Made by a program: the position numbers and the translations under genes
In this document: piece by piece, positions 25,137 to 35,383 of the stretch
Layout of the letters: each line of letters opens with the position of its first letter
How positions within the stretch are numbered: the stretch's first letter is position 1
NCBI GenBank assembly: GCA_963742715.1
Contig: CAVUMR010000003.1
Coordinates: 1,302,001-1,366,000, forward strand
DNA length: 64,000 nt
Direction: 5' to 3'
Origin: CAVUMR01 sp963742715
GTDB taxonomy: Bacteria; Actinomycetota; Actinomycetes; Mycobacteriales; Micromonosporaceae
The notes under the pieces: model-generated
Seen by the model: only the letters and a program-made list of their open reading frames with translations
Told to the model about the DNA's origin: nothing
Databases searched by the model: none

Positions 25137-26669
25137 TCAGTCGACCTGAATGTTGGCCATCATCGCCATGTCCTCGTGTTCGAGGTTGTGGCAGTGGAAT
25201 ACGTACTTTCCGCGGTAGCCAGTCCATTTCATGACGATTTCGACGTGGTCCCCACTGGCCATGTTGACCGTGTCCTTCCACCCGGAGTCCCACCGACCGG
25301 GCCCGTCACCGTTGCGGTTGAGCACCTGGAACTGGACCAGATGCAGGTGTACCGGGTGGTGCGCGTTGGTGTGCAGCTTCCAGACCTCGACGTCCCCGAG
25401 TTTCGGGTCGGCGGCGATCGAGTCGACGCTGAACAACGAGTCGTTGATCGTCCAGGTGTGCATGCCGCCGCGATCGGGACCGCGGGCAAAGTCGAAATCC
25501 CGCTCGCGTACCGCGTCCGAGCCGCGCAACGGTTCGATTGTCGACAGGCGCGCCGGTACCGAACTCTCGTCGCGTTCCCGCCGGGCCACCACGAAACGCA
25601 TGACCGAGCCGAGATCGCCGTCCTCATTCTTGTTCCGGAGCACAATTTTCGTACCGACCGGGTATTTGCCGAAGTCGACGATCACGTCGAAGCGTTCGCC
25701 CTGCGCGATCGCGAGCTGTTTGTGTTCCCGGGGCTTGTCGAGCAGCCCGCCGTCACTGCCGACCTGAATGAACGACGGGCCATCGGCCGGTGCCGGATCG
25801 AGTTCGAGCAGGTAGTTGCGCGCGTTCGATGCGTTCAGAAACCGCAGCCGGTACCGCGTATTCGCCACGTCGTGGGTCGGCCACGGCACACCGTTGACCA
25901 GAATCGTGTCACCGAGTACACCCGCGTGGAATTTCTGGTCGACGCCGGGCTCGCCGAGCAGGCTCGGATCCACCGACGGGTACAACAGTTCCCCGTCCCC
26001 GCCGAATGACCGGTCACAGATCATCAGCGGTATTTCCTTGTCTCCCGCCGGGAGCGGAAGCGCGCGTTCCTCGTCGTCCCGGATCAGGTGGAAGCCGGCC
26101 AGTCCGCGCCATACCTGCGGTCCGGTGAAGTCCATCCGGTGATCGTGGTACCAGAGGGTCGCGGCGCGCTGGTCGTGTGGATACCGGTACTCCCGCGTCC
26201 CGTGCGCGATCCTCCCCGGGTGCAGGTGGCGCGGGTGCGGGGCATCCGCCGGTATGAGCAGGTCGGTGGGGTAGCCGTCGCTGTCCGGTGGGGTGTGGCC
26301 GCCGTGCAGGTGCCGCACGGTGGGCACCGGCAGCTTGTTCGACTCGCGGATCACGTCGGTGCGGCCACGCGTCGACTCGATGGTCGGGCCCGGAAACGTG
26401 CCGTCGTATCCCCAGATCCGGGTCCGTACACCGGGCAGAATCTCCACGTCCGCCGGGCGCAGAGTCACGTCGTAATAGGCGGTACCGTCCCGCACCGATG
26501 GACTCAGTACATTCGGCAGTCTCAACTCGGACGTGAACGGCTCCGGCAGTTTCCGTTTGCTGCGCAGCAGTACGCCCGTGGTCTCACCGCAACCGGCAAG
26601 ACCGCCCAGCGCGAAAGCCATCCCGGCACCGGCGGTGGCACCGAGAAACGCCCGACGGCTCATCCCCAC
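25137..26669 (-). CDS. Tat-exported multicopper oxidase (CotA/bilirubin oxidase-like)
   Basis: A 510-residue laccase-type oxidase. The four copper-ligand motifs are HLHGGH (T2/T3), WYHDH, HPVHLHLVQF and HCHNLEHEDMAM; the last supplies Cys-His and the Met axial ligand of the T1 site. A twin-arginine signal (SRRAFLGATAGAGMAFALGG) ends in LAGCGE, a lipobox, so it is probably an exported lipoprotein. GTG 26669 is best placed after AAAGGAG (7-bp spacing); ATG 26663 is an alternative. It oxidises phenols, metals or bilirubin-like substrates with reduction of O2 to water. The physiological substrate is unknown. Confidence 0.93.
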   Translation of the reverse strand: MGMSRRAFLGATAGAGMAFALGGLAGCGETTGVLLRSKRKLPEPFTSELRLPNVLSPSVRDGTAYYDVTLRPADVEILPGVRTRIWGYDGTFPGPTIESTRGRTDVIRESNKLPVPTVRHLHGGHTPPDSDGYPTDLLIPADAPHPRHLHPGRIAHGTREYRYPHDQRAATLWYHDHRMDFTGPQVWRGLAGFHLIRDDEERALPLPAGDKEIPLMICDRSFGGDGELLYPSVDPSLLGEPGVDQKFHAGVLGDTILVNGVPWPTHDVANTRYRLRFLNASNARNYLLELDPAPADGPSFIQVGSDGGLLDKPREHKQLAIAQGERFDVIVDFGKYPVGTKIVLRNKNEDGDLGSVMRFVVARRERDESSVPARLSTIEPLRGSDAVRERDFDFARGPDRGGMHTWTINDSLFSVDSIAADPKLGDVEVWKLHTNAHHPVHLHLVQFQVLNRNGDGPGRWDSGWKDTVNMASGDHVEIVMKWTGYRGKYVFHCHNLEHEDMAMMANIQVD

Positions 26670-26822
26670 GATCCAGCTCCTTTGCTGCGATCCCGGCACG
26701 GTGGCGGAACCGGGTCGAAGCTAGCTGGTGAATTCGCGGCGCAGCCAGAGCCTGAGTGTCATCTCAGGGAACAATCAGGGAGCCCACCCAGGGAGGTTCA
26801 TGGATGAGGCCGGAAGCCGCGA

Positions 26823-28148
26823 CTACTGAATCTTCGCGAAGTTCTTGGCGCCGATAGCGGCGAACAGCACGGTGAGTACGGCGGTGATCCCGAGTTCTTC
26901 CACCACGGACAGCTTGTGGCCGAACAACTCGATACCGCTGAGCAGCTTCAGGATCGGGTCACCGCCGCCGGTCTCCAGGAACAGCCGCCGCAGCGCGTCC
27001 ACCGAGTAGGTGAACGGGTTGAATTTGGCGATCGTCTGCAGCCACTCCGGGAGTCCCTTGAGCGGGATCAACGAGCCGGACAGCACCAGCATGGGGTACA
27101 TGACGGTCTGCGTGATCGCCTGGAAGCTCTGCGGTTTGTTGATCACAGTGGCGCCGGCGACCCCGAGCGCGGTGATCTGTGCCGCCATGAGCAGGCCGGC
27201 AAACCACGCGCCGAGGATGCCGAGCGGGCTCGGATGCGCACCCACCACCGGTGCGGCGAGGAACAACAGGGTGGCCTGCAGCATCGCGGTCACCGAACCG
27301 CCGAACATCACGCCGACCACGATCGAGGCTCGGCTGGCCGGCGCGACCAGCATCTCCCGCAGGAAGCCGTTCTCCCCGTCGTACACGATGGACACCGCAC
27401 TGCCGAGCGACCGGCCCAGCACGCTCATCGCGATCACGCCGGGGAAGACGTACGCGGCGAAGTTCACGCCGCTGTTGCCCTTGACGATCGACTGCATGCC
27501 GAATCCGAAGATCAGCAGGAACAGCAGTGGCTGGGCGAAGCCGGACGCGATCCGGGTCTTGCTCCGCCAGAACTTCATCAGCTCGCGCTGAAGGACCATC
27601 CCGACGACCCGGAGGTCGAGGAACAGCCGGGCGTCGGCAACGCTGGCGCGGTGTTTGCCGGAGTTGATCCGGCCGTCCTCGGTCCAGTCCTGGCCGACCG
27701 GCATCGGCAGCTGCTCGGCCCGCACCGGCCGTTGTTCGGCGCGGGACTCGGCGCGGCCGGCCCGGGCCGAACCGCGCCCGGACCGCGGTCCGGGATCACC
27801 GGTCGCGCCGCGCGAACGGTCACGCCGCGGGCCGGGTGCGCTCCGGCCGGCCGAGCCCTGGCCGGCGGAACCCCGGCCGGCGGAACCCCGGCCGGCGGAA
27901 CCCCGGCCGGCTGAGTCCCGGCCGGCTGAGTCCCGGCCGGCAGAACCGCGACCGGCCGAGTCCCGCCCGGCCGCGCTACCGCGCCGGGAGGTCAGGCCGC
28001 GCAGGCCACGGGGAGCGTCGTCGTCCTCGTCCAGGATGGGGTCGGGGCTCTCCGGCCCGCGGTCGATCCAGCTCAGGCCGTCGCCGGACGACGGCTCGTC
28101 GTCGCGACGGGCCGGCACCCGGGACGGCCCGAGATGACGGCTGCTCAT
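26823..28148 (-). CDS. ABC-2 type exporter permease (DrrB-like) with long repetitive N-terminal tail
   Basis: A 441-residue permease. The last 265 residues hold six hydrophobic helices, starting at VLQRELMKFWRSKTRIASGF, with the ABC-2 permease pattern AYVFPGVIAMSVLGRSLGSAV and QTVMYPMLVLSGSLIPLKGLPEWL. The first 180 residues are polar and disordered and include about ten repeats of the unit SAGRG/SAGRD (27841-27970), unlike ordinary DrrB proteins. ATG 28148 overlaps the ATPase stop by 4 bp (ATGA), so the two form one transporter. A small-molecule export or resistance role is inferred from the DrrA-like partner. Confidence 0.88.
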   Translation of the reverse strand: MSSRHLGPSRVPARRDDEPSSGDGLSWIDRGPESPDPILDEDDDAPRGLRGLTSRRGSAAGRDSAGRGSAGRDSAGRDSAGRGSAGRGSAGRGSAGQGSAGRSAPGPRRDRSRGATGDPGPRSGRGSARAGRAESRAEQRPVRAEQLPMPVGQDWTEDGRINSGKHRASVADARLFLDLRVVGMVLQRELMKFWRSKTRIASGFAQPLLFLLIFGFGMQSIVKGNSGVNFAAYVFPGVIAMSVLGRSLGSAVSIVYDGENGFLREMLVAPASRASIVVGVMFGGSVTAMLQATLLFLAAPVVGAHPSPLGILGAWFAGLLMAAQITALGVAGATVINKPQSFQAITQTVMYPMLVLSGSLIPLKGLPEWLQTIAKFNPFTYSVDALRRLFLETGGGDPILKLLSGIELFGHKLSVVEELGITAVLTVLFAAIGAKNFAKIQ

Positions 28149-29314
28149 CCGGCGCGACGACGGCCGGCTCGGCGGGCCACCGCGCGGGCGCGAGCCGCCT
28201 CGGCCGGGTCGACGGCACGGCCACCCGACGCGTGGGCGGACCGGCCACTCGACGGCTGGGGGGCCCGACCGGTTGACGCCTGGGCGGTCCGACCGGACGG
28301 GCCGGCGGGTAGTGCGGCCGGGCGGGACGCGGACCGCCCGGCCGGCAGCGCGGCGCGGGACTGCGGGAGCGCGGCCGGCGCTCCGGTCAGGGACTGCTCG
28401 GTGAAGTGCAGGAACACGTCGTCCAGAGTCGGCCGTTGCACGTTGACCAGGAAGATCGGCACGTCGATGTACGACAGCAGGCGCGGGACCTCGCGCTCGG
28501 CGTTCGGCAGGTAGGCGACGATCGCGCCCTCCTCGACCCACGCGGAGATGCCGGCGTGGGTGAGCATCCGTACCGTCGACGGGTCGTCCGCGGTCTGCAG
28601 CCGTACCCGGTCCAGGCCGACCGCCGCCTTGAGATTCGCCGGCGAGTCGATCGCGACCAGCTCACCACCGTTGACGATGGCGATCCGGTCGGCGTGCTCG
28701 GCCTCGTCCATGTAGTGCGTGGTCATCAGTACGGTCAGGCCGGTCTTGTCGCGCAGCCGGCGCACCTCGGTCCAGAGCCGGGCGCGGCTGGGCGGATCGA
28801 GCCCGACCGTGGGCTCGTCCAGGAAGAGGACCTCGGGCTGGTGCATCATCGCCCGGGCGATCTCCAGGCGGCGGGCCATACCGCCGGACAGTCGTACCAC
28901 CGGCTGGTCCCGGTACGGCGCGATGCCCACCAGGGCCAGGCCGTACTCGACCCGGGCGGCGACCTCGCGGCGGGGCACGCCGTACAGGATGGCGTGGAAT
29001 CTCAGGTTTTCGGCGACGGTGAGCTGCTTGTCCAGCGTCGGCTCCTGGAACACCAGGCCGATCCGCCGGCGCACCTCGCGGGACTGCCCCACCACGTCGT
29101 GGCCGGCGACGAACGCCCGACCCGCGGTTGGCATGGACAGGGTGCTGAGGATCTTCATGGTGGTGGACTTGCCGGCGCCGTTCGGGCCGAGCAGCGCGAA
29201 GATCTCGCCGGTACACACCTCGAAACTGAGGTTCTTGACCGCGACCTTCTCGTCGAAACGCTTGGTCAGGCCCCGCACCATGACGGCTGGCGGCTCTGGC
29301 CAAAACTGTCCCAT
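28145..29314 (-). CDS. DrrA-like ABC transporter ATPase
   Basis: A 389-residue nucleotide-binding subunit. Walker A is GPNGAGKST near residues 44-52, the Q-loop QEPTLDKQLT, signature RLSGGMARRLE, Walker B VLFLDEPTVGLD and the switch His in MTTHYMDEAEHADR. The C-terminal domain contains VNVQRPTLDDVFLHFT, the daunorubicin-resistance DrrA terminal motif. After it come 70 Ser/Ala/Gly/Arg-rich residues without family similarity. It makes a transporter with the overlapping permease. Such pairs export antibiotics or lipids. No biosynthetic cluster is adjacent. Confidence 0.93.
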   Translation of the reverse strand: MGQFWPEPPAVMVRGLTKRFDEKVAVKNLSFEVCTGEIFALLGPNGAGKSTTMKILSTLSMPTAGRAFVAGHDVVGQSREVRRRIGLVFQEPTLDKQLTVAENLRFHAILYGVPRREVAARVEYGLALVGIAPYRDQPVVRLSGGMARRLEIARAMMHQPEVLFLDEPTVGLDPPSRARLWTEVRRLRDKTGLTVLMTTHYMDEAEHADRIAIVNGGELVAIDSPANLKAAVGLDRVRLQTADDPSTVRMLTHAGISAWVEEGAIVAYLPNAEREVPRLLSYIDVPIFLVNVQRPTLDDVFLHFTEQSLTGAPAALPQSRAALPAGRSASRPAALPAGPSGRTAQASTGRAPQPSSGRSAHASGGRAVDPAEAARARAVARRAGRRRAG

Positions 29315-29563
29315 GGCTTCACCGCCTTTCCATCCGTACCAACCCGATGGTCGGACACCGTCATTCGTCGAGCGGTCCGAATTTCGGAATGCCGTTCCTT
29401 ATCGCGTACCGCTCCACTCTAGGTGTTCATGAATATCGCGCCAGTCGCGCGAGTTTTCTATTGATCAATACGCCCGGCCATTGCCACCCGGCCGGGATCA
29501 CGCCGGAGCATCACTGCTGCGCGTAGTCGTTGGATATCGCAACGTGCATGCCCCCCTCGCACG

Positions 29564-29600
29564 GACACCGCCTCGCCGCGCGAAGCGGCGAGGCGGTGTC
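29564..29600. terminator. 16-bp perfect hairpin terminator after the small peptide gene
   Basis: GACACCGCCTCGCCGC and its exact reverse complement GCGGCGAGGCGGTGTC enclose a five-base loop. It is 50 bp past the stop of the 29650-29838 gene and 250 bp upstream of the DrrA-like gene start. It probably ends the peptide-gene transcript. Confidence 0.88.
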
Positions 29601-29649
29601 GGCGGAATCGCCCGTACGTACCGGGCGAATCCGTACCGTGCGTGACGGC

Positions 29650-29838
29650 TCAGAGAGCGAGGTGCAGACCACCGGCTGCTTCGCTGCCACCGAGGGAGCC
29701 ACCGGCGCTGATGTCGATCGAGCCCTCGACCGGGAGGTCGGGCAGGGCCGGGGTGGCCGGCAGCTCGGGGAGGGTCGGCAGGCCGGAGCCCAGGTCGGGG
29801 AGGTTGAGGTCAACCGGGAGGGGGAGGTCAGTCAACAT
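29650..29838 (-). CDS. Small Leu/Pro/Asp-rich peptide gene
   Basis: A 62-residue frame, MLTDLPLPVDLNLPDLGSGL and onward, beginning at ATG 29838 behind GAGGAGT (9-bp spacing). It is extremely rich in Leu, Pro, Asp and Gly, with an irregular L-P-x-L-P-D pattern to about residue 40, then Gly/Ser/Ala and a LHLAL end. There is no signal peptide and no Cys. A strong site, a hairpin terminator after it and an AT-rich upstream stretch suggest a real gene. A longer frame to 29913 adds 25 residues. Similar short Pro/Leu-rich proteins are known near membrane or secreted complexes, but I cannot name this one. Confidence 0.5.
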   Translation of the reverse strand: MLTDLPLPVDLNLPDLGSGLPTLPELPATPALPDLPVEGSIDISAGGSLGGSEAAGGLHLAL

Positions 29839-30901
29839 GGGAAAAAGACTCCTCATGGCGCGGAACGAGCATTTATATTTGGGTACCCGAGGCAGCACCC
29901 TGCCGTGATCCACGTCAGCCTGTCAAGTCCGCATGAGCACTTCTTGACAATGCGCTGAGAGGCGCGGCACACAGCGGTACATTCGAACGGCAGCGCGATT
30001 CCGAGATCACCCCGGAATGATTCGCGACTAGCCAAATTCGAATAACTCAGCATTAACGAGTCGGCCCGGATCCTGGTTACGCCGAGAGTAGCCAGTGTTA
30101 CCTGCGTCACACTTGGCCCGGTCTGGGTGGTCTCCGTCCATCTCGGACATCTCGGCCCCGGCTGGGGCAGTTGCACCATCTCCGACCGATTCGGCCGTGG
30201 GGCATAGCCGCAGGTCAGGACCGGTCCGATTCGACGACTCGGGCAATGTCCGAGATCGCGGAGGCGGCCCCGGGCCGGCGACGGGGCGCGCTCTGACCCG
30301 CCCGCGCCCCGAGAAGCTGTCGGTACCGCGCAAGGGTCGGCTCACCGCCGGGCCGCCGGCGTCGAGGCCACCTGGACCGCGTGACACTCCGGCGCGACGA
30401 CACTCCGGAGAAAAGATCGCGCGCCGGGGGGAAACGACGGTCGGCGAGGGCGCGCCAGCCACGGAAGCCATCCGCGCGAGCGAGCCCGGCCCGGGCCCCC
30501 TCGCGAGACCTGCCGACCGGCCGGCCCCGCCGCGCCCCTGCCGGCTCCGACGGTGCGGCCGGCCGCTCCCCGTACGGCGTCGGGTGGGCCGGCCACCACT
30601 CGGAGACCATCGCGGAGCGTGACCAAAGGGGCGGGCTCCGACCCCGGGCGAAACGGCCGTACCCCCAGGTCAGCACCGGAACGTGTGCCAGACGACCAGC
30701 CGCCCGGCGAGGTCGGGGGCACCCGGTGAACAGCGGTACCACCGGATAGAGTCGGGTTGCCCGGCGATGGGGAACCGTGCGCACTCCACGCGCCGACGCC
30801 CATAGGTCGAATGAGCATCGAGAGCTTCGCGCTACACGAGTGAGCGCCTATCCGGGTGAGCGCTCAGGTAGCCGGCCCAACAGTGATGGGAGACAAATCC
30901 T
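29839..30901. other. Long region with no convincing gene (upstream of gap)
   Basis: About 1.06 kb. Near 29870-29950 it is AT-richer and contains TGTCAAG (29921-29927) and CTTGACA (29943-29949), an inverted repeat with a 15-bp spacer and two divergent TTGACA-like boxes. The rest is GC-rich; open frames on both strands are Arg/Pro/Gly-rich with no ribosome sites or known domains. Before gap two GTGAGCGC copies lie 17 bp apart (30839 and 30856). No gene is called here. Confidence 0.5.
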
Positions 30902-31924
<1,023 letters not shown>

Positions 31925-31942
31925 AACCATCTGATCCACACC

Positions 31943-31970
31943 GGGGCGCCGCGCGACAGCGTGGCGCCCC
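31943..31970. terminator. Rho-independent-type hairpin between gap and tex
   Basis: GGGGCGCCGC pairs with GTGGCGCCCC (one G-T pair) around an 8-base loop, 18 bp after the gap stop. It is followed by ACTTATTAGG rather than a T-tract. It would separate gap from the RNA-binding gene that starts at 31992. Confidence 0.75.
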
Positions 31971-31991
31971 GACTTATTAGGGTCCTACGCC

Positions 31992-34448
31992 ATGACGACT
32001 CCGGTACCGGTACACGAGCGGATCGCCACCGAACTGGGCGTGGCCCGGCGGCAGGTGGACGCCACGGTCGAGCTCCTCGACGGCGGCGCGACCGTCCCGT
32101 TCATCGCCCGGTACCGCAAGGAGGTCACCGGCGCGCTGGACGACACGCAACTGCGCACGCTTGAGGAGCGGCTGCGGTACCTGCGTGAGCTGGAGGAGCG
32201 GCGCACCGCCGTACTGGAGTCGATCCGGTCCCAGGGCAAGCTCGACGACGAGCTCGCGGCCAAGATCATGGCGGCCGACTCGAAGGCCCGGCTGGAAGAC
32301 ATCTACCTGCCGTACAAGCCGAAGCGCCGGACCAAGGCGCAGATCGCCCGGGAGGCGGGGCTCGAACCGCTCGCGGACGCCCTGATCGGCGACCCGAACA
32401 ACGACCCGCAGGCCACCGCCGCCAACTTCGTGGACTCCGAGAAGGGCGTCGCCGACGCCGCGGCCGCGCTGGAAGGCGCCCGGTCGATCCTGGTCGAGCG
32501 GTTCGCCGAGGACGCCGACCTGATCGGTGACCTGCGCGAGCGGATGTGGTCGCGCGGCCAGCTGAGCGCGAAGGTACGCGACGGCAAGGAGCAGGCCGGC
32601 GCGAAGTTCGCCGACTACTTCGACTTCTCCGAGCCGTACACCAAACTTCCTTCGCATCGGATTCTGGCCATGTTCCGCGGTGAGAAGGAGGAGATCCTCG
32701 ACCTGTCGATGGAGCCGGACCGCATCGCGCCCGATGCGCCACCGGCACCTGGACCGACCGACTACGAGGTGCGGATCGCGCACCGGTTCGGCGTCGCCGA
32801 CCGCGGCCGGCCGGCTGACAAGTGGCTCGCCGACACGGTGCGCTGGGCCTGGCGTACCCGAATCCTGGTCCACCTCGGCATCGACCTGCGGTCCCGGCTG
32901 TGGCAGGCGGCCGAGGACGAGGCGGTCCGGGTCTTCGCCGCCAACCTGCGTGACCTGTTGCTCGCCGCGCCGGCCGGCTCCCGACCCACCATGGGCCTCG
33001 ACCCCGGATTCCGTACCGGCGTGAAGGTCGCGGTCGTGGACGCCACCGGGAAGGCGGTCGCGACCACCGCGATCTACCCGCACGAGCCGAAGCGGGACTG
33101 GGCCGGGTCGATCGCCACGCTGGCCCGGCTGTGCGAGCAGCACAAGGTCGAGCTGATCGCGATCGGCAACGGCACCGCGTCGCGGGAGACCGACCGGCTC
33201 GCCGCCGACCTGATCAAGCAGTACCCGCAGCTCGGGCTCACCAAGATCGTGGTGTCCGAGGCGGGCGCGTCGGTCTACTCCGCGTCGGCGTACGCGGCCG
33301 GTGAACTGCCCGGCATGGACGTGTCGCTGCGCGGCGCGGTGTCGATCGCCCGGCGGCTGCAGGATCCGCTCGCCGAGCTGGTCAAGATCGATCCGAAGTC
33401 GATCGGGGTCGGCCAGTACCAGCACGACCTCGCTGAACTGAAGCTGTCCCGCTCGCTGGACGCGGTCGTGGAGGACTGCGTGAACGCGGTCGGGGTGGAC
33501 GTCAACACCGCGTCCCCGCCGCTGCTCGCCCGGGTCTCCGGCATCAGCACCGGACTGGCCGAGAACATCGTGCTGCACCGGGACGCGCACGGCGGCTTCC
33601 GGTCCCGCAAGGCGCTCAAGGAGGTACCGCGGCTCGGCGCCAAGGCGTTCGAGCAGTGCGCCGGCTTCCTGCGCATCCGCGGCGGCGACGACCCGCTGGA
33701 CTCCTCGGCGGTACACCCGGAGTCCTATCCGGTGGTACGCCGGATCCTCGCCGCCACCAGGGCGGACATCGGCACGCTGATCGGCAACAGCACGATGCTG
33801 CACACGCTGTCGCCGGCGAGCTTCGTGGACGACACGTTCGGCCTGCCGACGGTCACCGACATCCTGGCCGAACTGGAGAAGCCGGGGCGCGACCCGCGAC
33901 CGGCGTTTGCGACCGCCACCTTCGCCGAAGGCGTCGAGAAGCTCGAGGACCTGCAGGCCGGCATGGTGCTCGAAGGCGTGGTCACCAACGTCGCCGCGTT
34001 CGGCGCGTTCGTCGACATCGGCGTACACACCGACGGCCTGGCGCACGTATCGCAGCTGTCCCGCAAGTTCGTCTCCGACCCGCGTGACGTGGTGAAGTCC
34101 GGCGACATCGTGCGGGTACGGGTGCTCGACGTGGACCTGCCGCGCAAGCGGATCTCGCTGACTCTCCGACTGGACGAGGAGGTACGCGCGGAGCCCGACG
34201 CTTCGGGTGGGCGCCCGGACCGTAGCCGGGACCAGTCCGGCCGGGACCAGTCCGGCCGGGACCAGTCCGGCCGGGACCAGTCCGTTCGGGACCGCTCCGG
34301 CGGGCGCCCGTCCAGGGGGAACCGCGGTTCGCAGCGCCAGGAGGCGCCGAGCGGTGCGCTCGCCGACGCGCTGCGCCGGGCCGGTCTCGACAGAGCCTTT
34401 CCCCCGCCCACCGGCCCCACCGACCGACCCGGCTCCGGCCGCCGCTGA
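31992..34448 (+). CDS. tex: Tex-family RNA-binding protein
   Basis: An 818-residue Tex protein, a helicase-like but ATP-independent nucleic-acid-binding factor involved in transcription. Its domain order is helix-rich Tex N-terminus (ELGVARRQVDATVELLDGGATVPFIARYRKEVTG), the YqgF-like RNase H fold, helix-hairpin-helix motifs (NTASPPLLARVSGISTGLAENI), and an S1 domain at about 655-725 (LQAGMVLEGVVTNVAAFGAF to KRISLTLRL). The C-terminal tail carries five imperfect repeats of RDQSG, a disordered extension missing from most Tex proteins. It starts at ATG 31992, soon after the terminator. Confidence 0.95.
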   Translation: MTTPVPVHERIATELGVARRQVDATVELLDGGATVPFIARYRKEVTGALDDTQLRTLEERLRYLRELEERRTAVLESIRSQGKLDDELAAKIMAADSKARLEDIYLPYKPKRRTKAQIAREAGLEPLADALIGDPNNDPQATAANFVDSEKGVADAAAALEGARSILVERFAEDADLIGDLRERMWSRGQLSAKVRDGKEQAGAKFADYFDFSEPYTKLPSHRILAMFRGEKEEILDLSMEPDRIAPDAPPAPGPTDYEVRIAHRFGVADRGRPADKWLADTVRWAWRTRILVHLGIDLRSRLWQAAEDEAVRVFAANLRDLLLAAPAGSRPTMGLDPGFRTGVKVAVVDATGKAVATTAIYPHEPKRDWAGSIATLARLCEQHKVELIAIGNGTASRETDRLAADLIKQYPQLGLTKIVVSEAGASVYSASAYAAGELPGMDVSLRGAVSIARRLQDPLAELVKIDPKSIGVGQYQHDLAELKLSRSLDAVVEDCVNAVGVDVNTASPPLLARVSGISTGLAENIVLHRDAHGGFRSRKALKEVPRLGAKAFEQCAGFLRIRGGDDPLDSSAVHPESYPVVRRILAATRADIGTLIGNSTMLHTLSPASFVDDTFGLPTVTDILAELEKPGRDPRPAFATATFAEGVEKLEDLQAGMVLEGVVTNVAAFGAFVDIGVHTDGLAHVSQLSRKFVSDPRDVVKSGDIVRVRVLDVDLPRKRISLTLRLDEEVRAEPDASGGRPDRSRDQSGRDQSGRDQSGRDQSVRDRSGGRPSRGNRGSQRQEAPSGALADALRRAGLDRAFPPPTGPTDRPGSGRR
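34226..34300 (+). repeat. 15-bp in-frame tandem repeat in the tex C-terminus
   Basis: Three exact and two near copies of CCGGGACCAGTCCGG (34226-34240, 34241-34255, 34256-34270, 34271-34285, 34286-34300). They encode RDQSG and its variant RDRSG. The 15-bp unit keeps the frame, so copy number can change without disrupting the gene. Confidence 0.9.
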
Positions 34449-34473
34449 CGCCGGCCCGCGCGCGGCCTCGGCT

Positions 34474-34625
34474 GATGGCGCCGCGCGGCTCTCGGGGTAG
34501 CGGCGCCGCGCGGCCCTCGGCTGTTGGTTCCGCGCGGCCTCGGGTGGCGGCGCCGCGCGGCTCTCGGTTGGTGGCGCCGCGCCGCCTCGGTTGGTGGCGC
34601 CGCGCCGCCTCGGTTGGTGGCGCGG
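34474..34625. repeat. GGCGCCGCGC/CTCGGTTGGT tandem repeat after tex
   Basis: Five or more units of about 30 bp with cores GGCGCCGCGC(G/C)GC and CTCGGTTGGT occupy most of the intergenic space between tex and the 34892 gene. Units match closely but not perfectly. The rest of the gap (to 34891) has no gene, only a few AT-richer stretches near 34625-34720. Confidence 0.8.
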
Positions 34626-34891
34626 AAATGGGATTGTCGGGCTGAGATGTTTGCGAGCCGTCAGTTCCGGCAAGTTTTGGATCACCCGCGCTCAGCGTGA
34701 GACGATTGGTCCAAACATCGTGGTGATGACCGGCGCCTCCCTTCCAGCCGGATCCGGCACCTTCCGGATCGTTTCCCGGTCAAGAGGGATCGTTCCCGGC
34801 CAAGAGAGTCAGCAGGTCAAGGTCAGGTCCGACGTCACCATCGGGGAGCGGGTCAACACGGCGGGGGCCGCGCCCGACAGGAGAAGAGCCG

Positions 34892-35383
34892 ATGGCCGAT
34901 CAGAGCGCCCCGGCACACCGGAGCGACCAACCGGCACGCGACCGGACTCTCATCATCCTGGCCGCGGGCGCGGTGGTGATTCTCGCGCTCATCGCCCTGG
35001 CGTACTGCAGCCTGCGTGACCGCGGCGACGATTCGCCCACAGCCGCACCGACCTCGACCAGCCCGTCAGCCACCCGTTCGCCCGGCCCCACCCTGACCGA
35101 TGGCGCGGGCGTACCGATCAACTCGCCGAGTGCCGTGGCGCCCTCCAGGGTGCCGACCGCATCGCCGACCAGGTCCAGGGTGCCGCGGACCCCGGCCACC
35201 AGCTCGGCCACGTCCGGCTTGGAGACCGCGGACGGCGAGATACCGAACGGCGCGCCGGACACCGGTGGCGGCAGCACCGCCGGCCGGTACAGTCCCGGGC
35301 TGATCATGGCGGGCGGCGGCGTACTGCTGCTCATCGCGCTGGCGGCGCTGGTCGCCGGACGGCGGCCCCGTACCGGCTCATGA
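34892..35383 (+). CDS. Small exported or membrane protein with Thr/Ser/Pro-rich stalk (sortase neighbour)
   Basis: A 163-residue protein: short cytoplasmic N-terminus, hydrophobic TLIILAAGAVVILALIALAY at residues 19-38, an extracellular Ser/Thr/Pro-rich region (TSTSPSATRSPGPTL), and a second hydrophobic helix LIMAGGGVLLLIALAALVAG near the C-terminus followed by RRPRTGS. There is no clear LPxTG motif before that helix, but the layout resembles cell-wall proteins. Its stop overlaps the sortase start (35380) by 4 bp, so it is probably the partner or substrate. No family match is recognised. Confidence 0.72.
   Translation: MADQSAPAHRSDQPARDRTLIILAAGAVVILALIALAYCSLRDRGDDSPTAAPTSTSPSATRSPGPTLTDGAGVPINSPSAVAPSRVPTASPTRSRVPRTPATSSATSGLETADGEIPNGAPDTGGGSTAGRYSPGLIMAGGGVLLLIALAALVAGRRPRTGS

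Noticed and set aside
30028..30818. Several 120-190 residue open frames on both strands upstream of gap
   Set aside because: They have Pro/Arg/Gly composition, no ribosome sites and no family matches. They fit GC-rich noncoding DNA.
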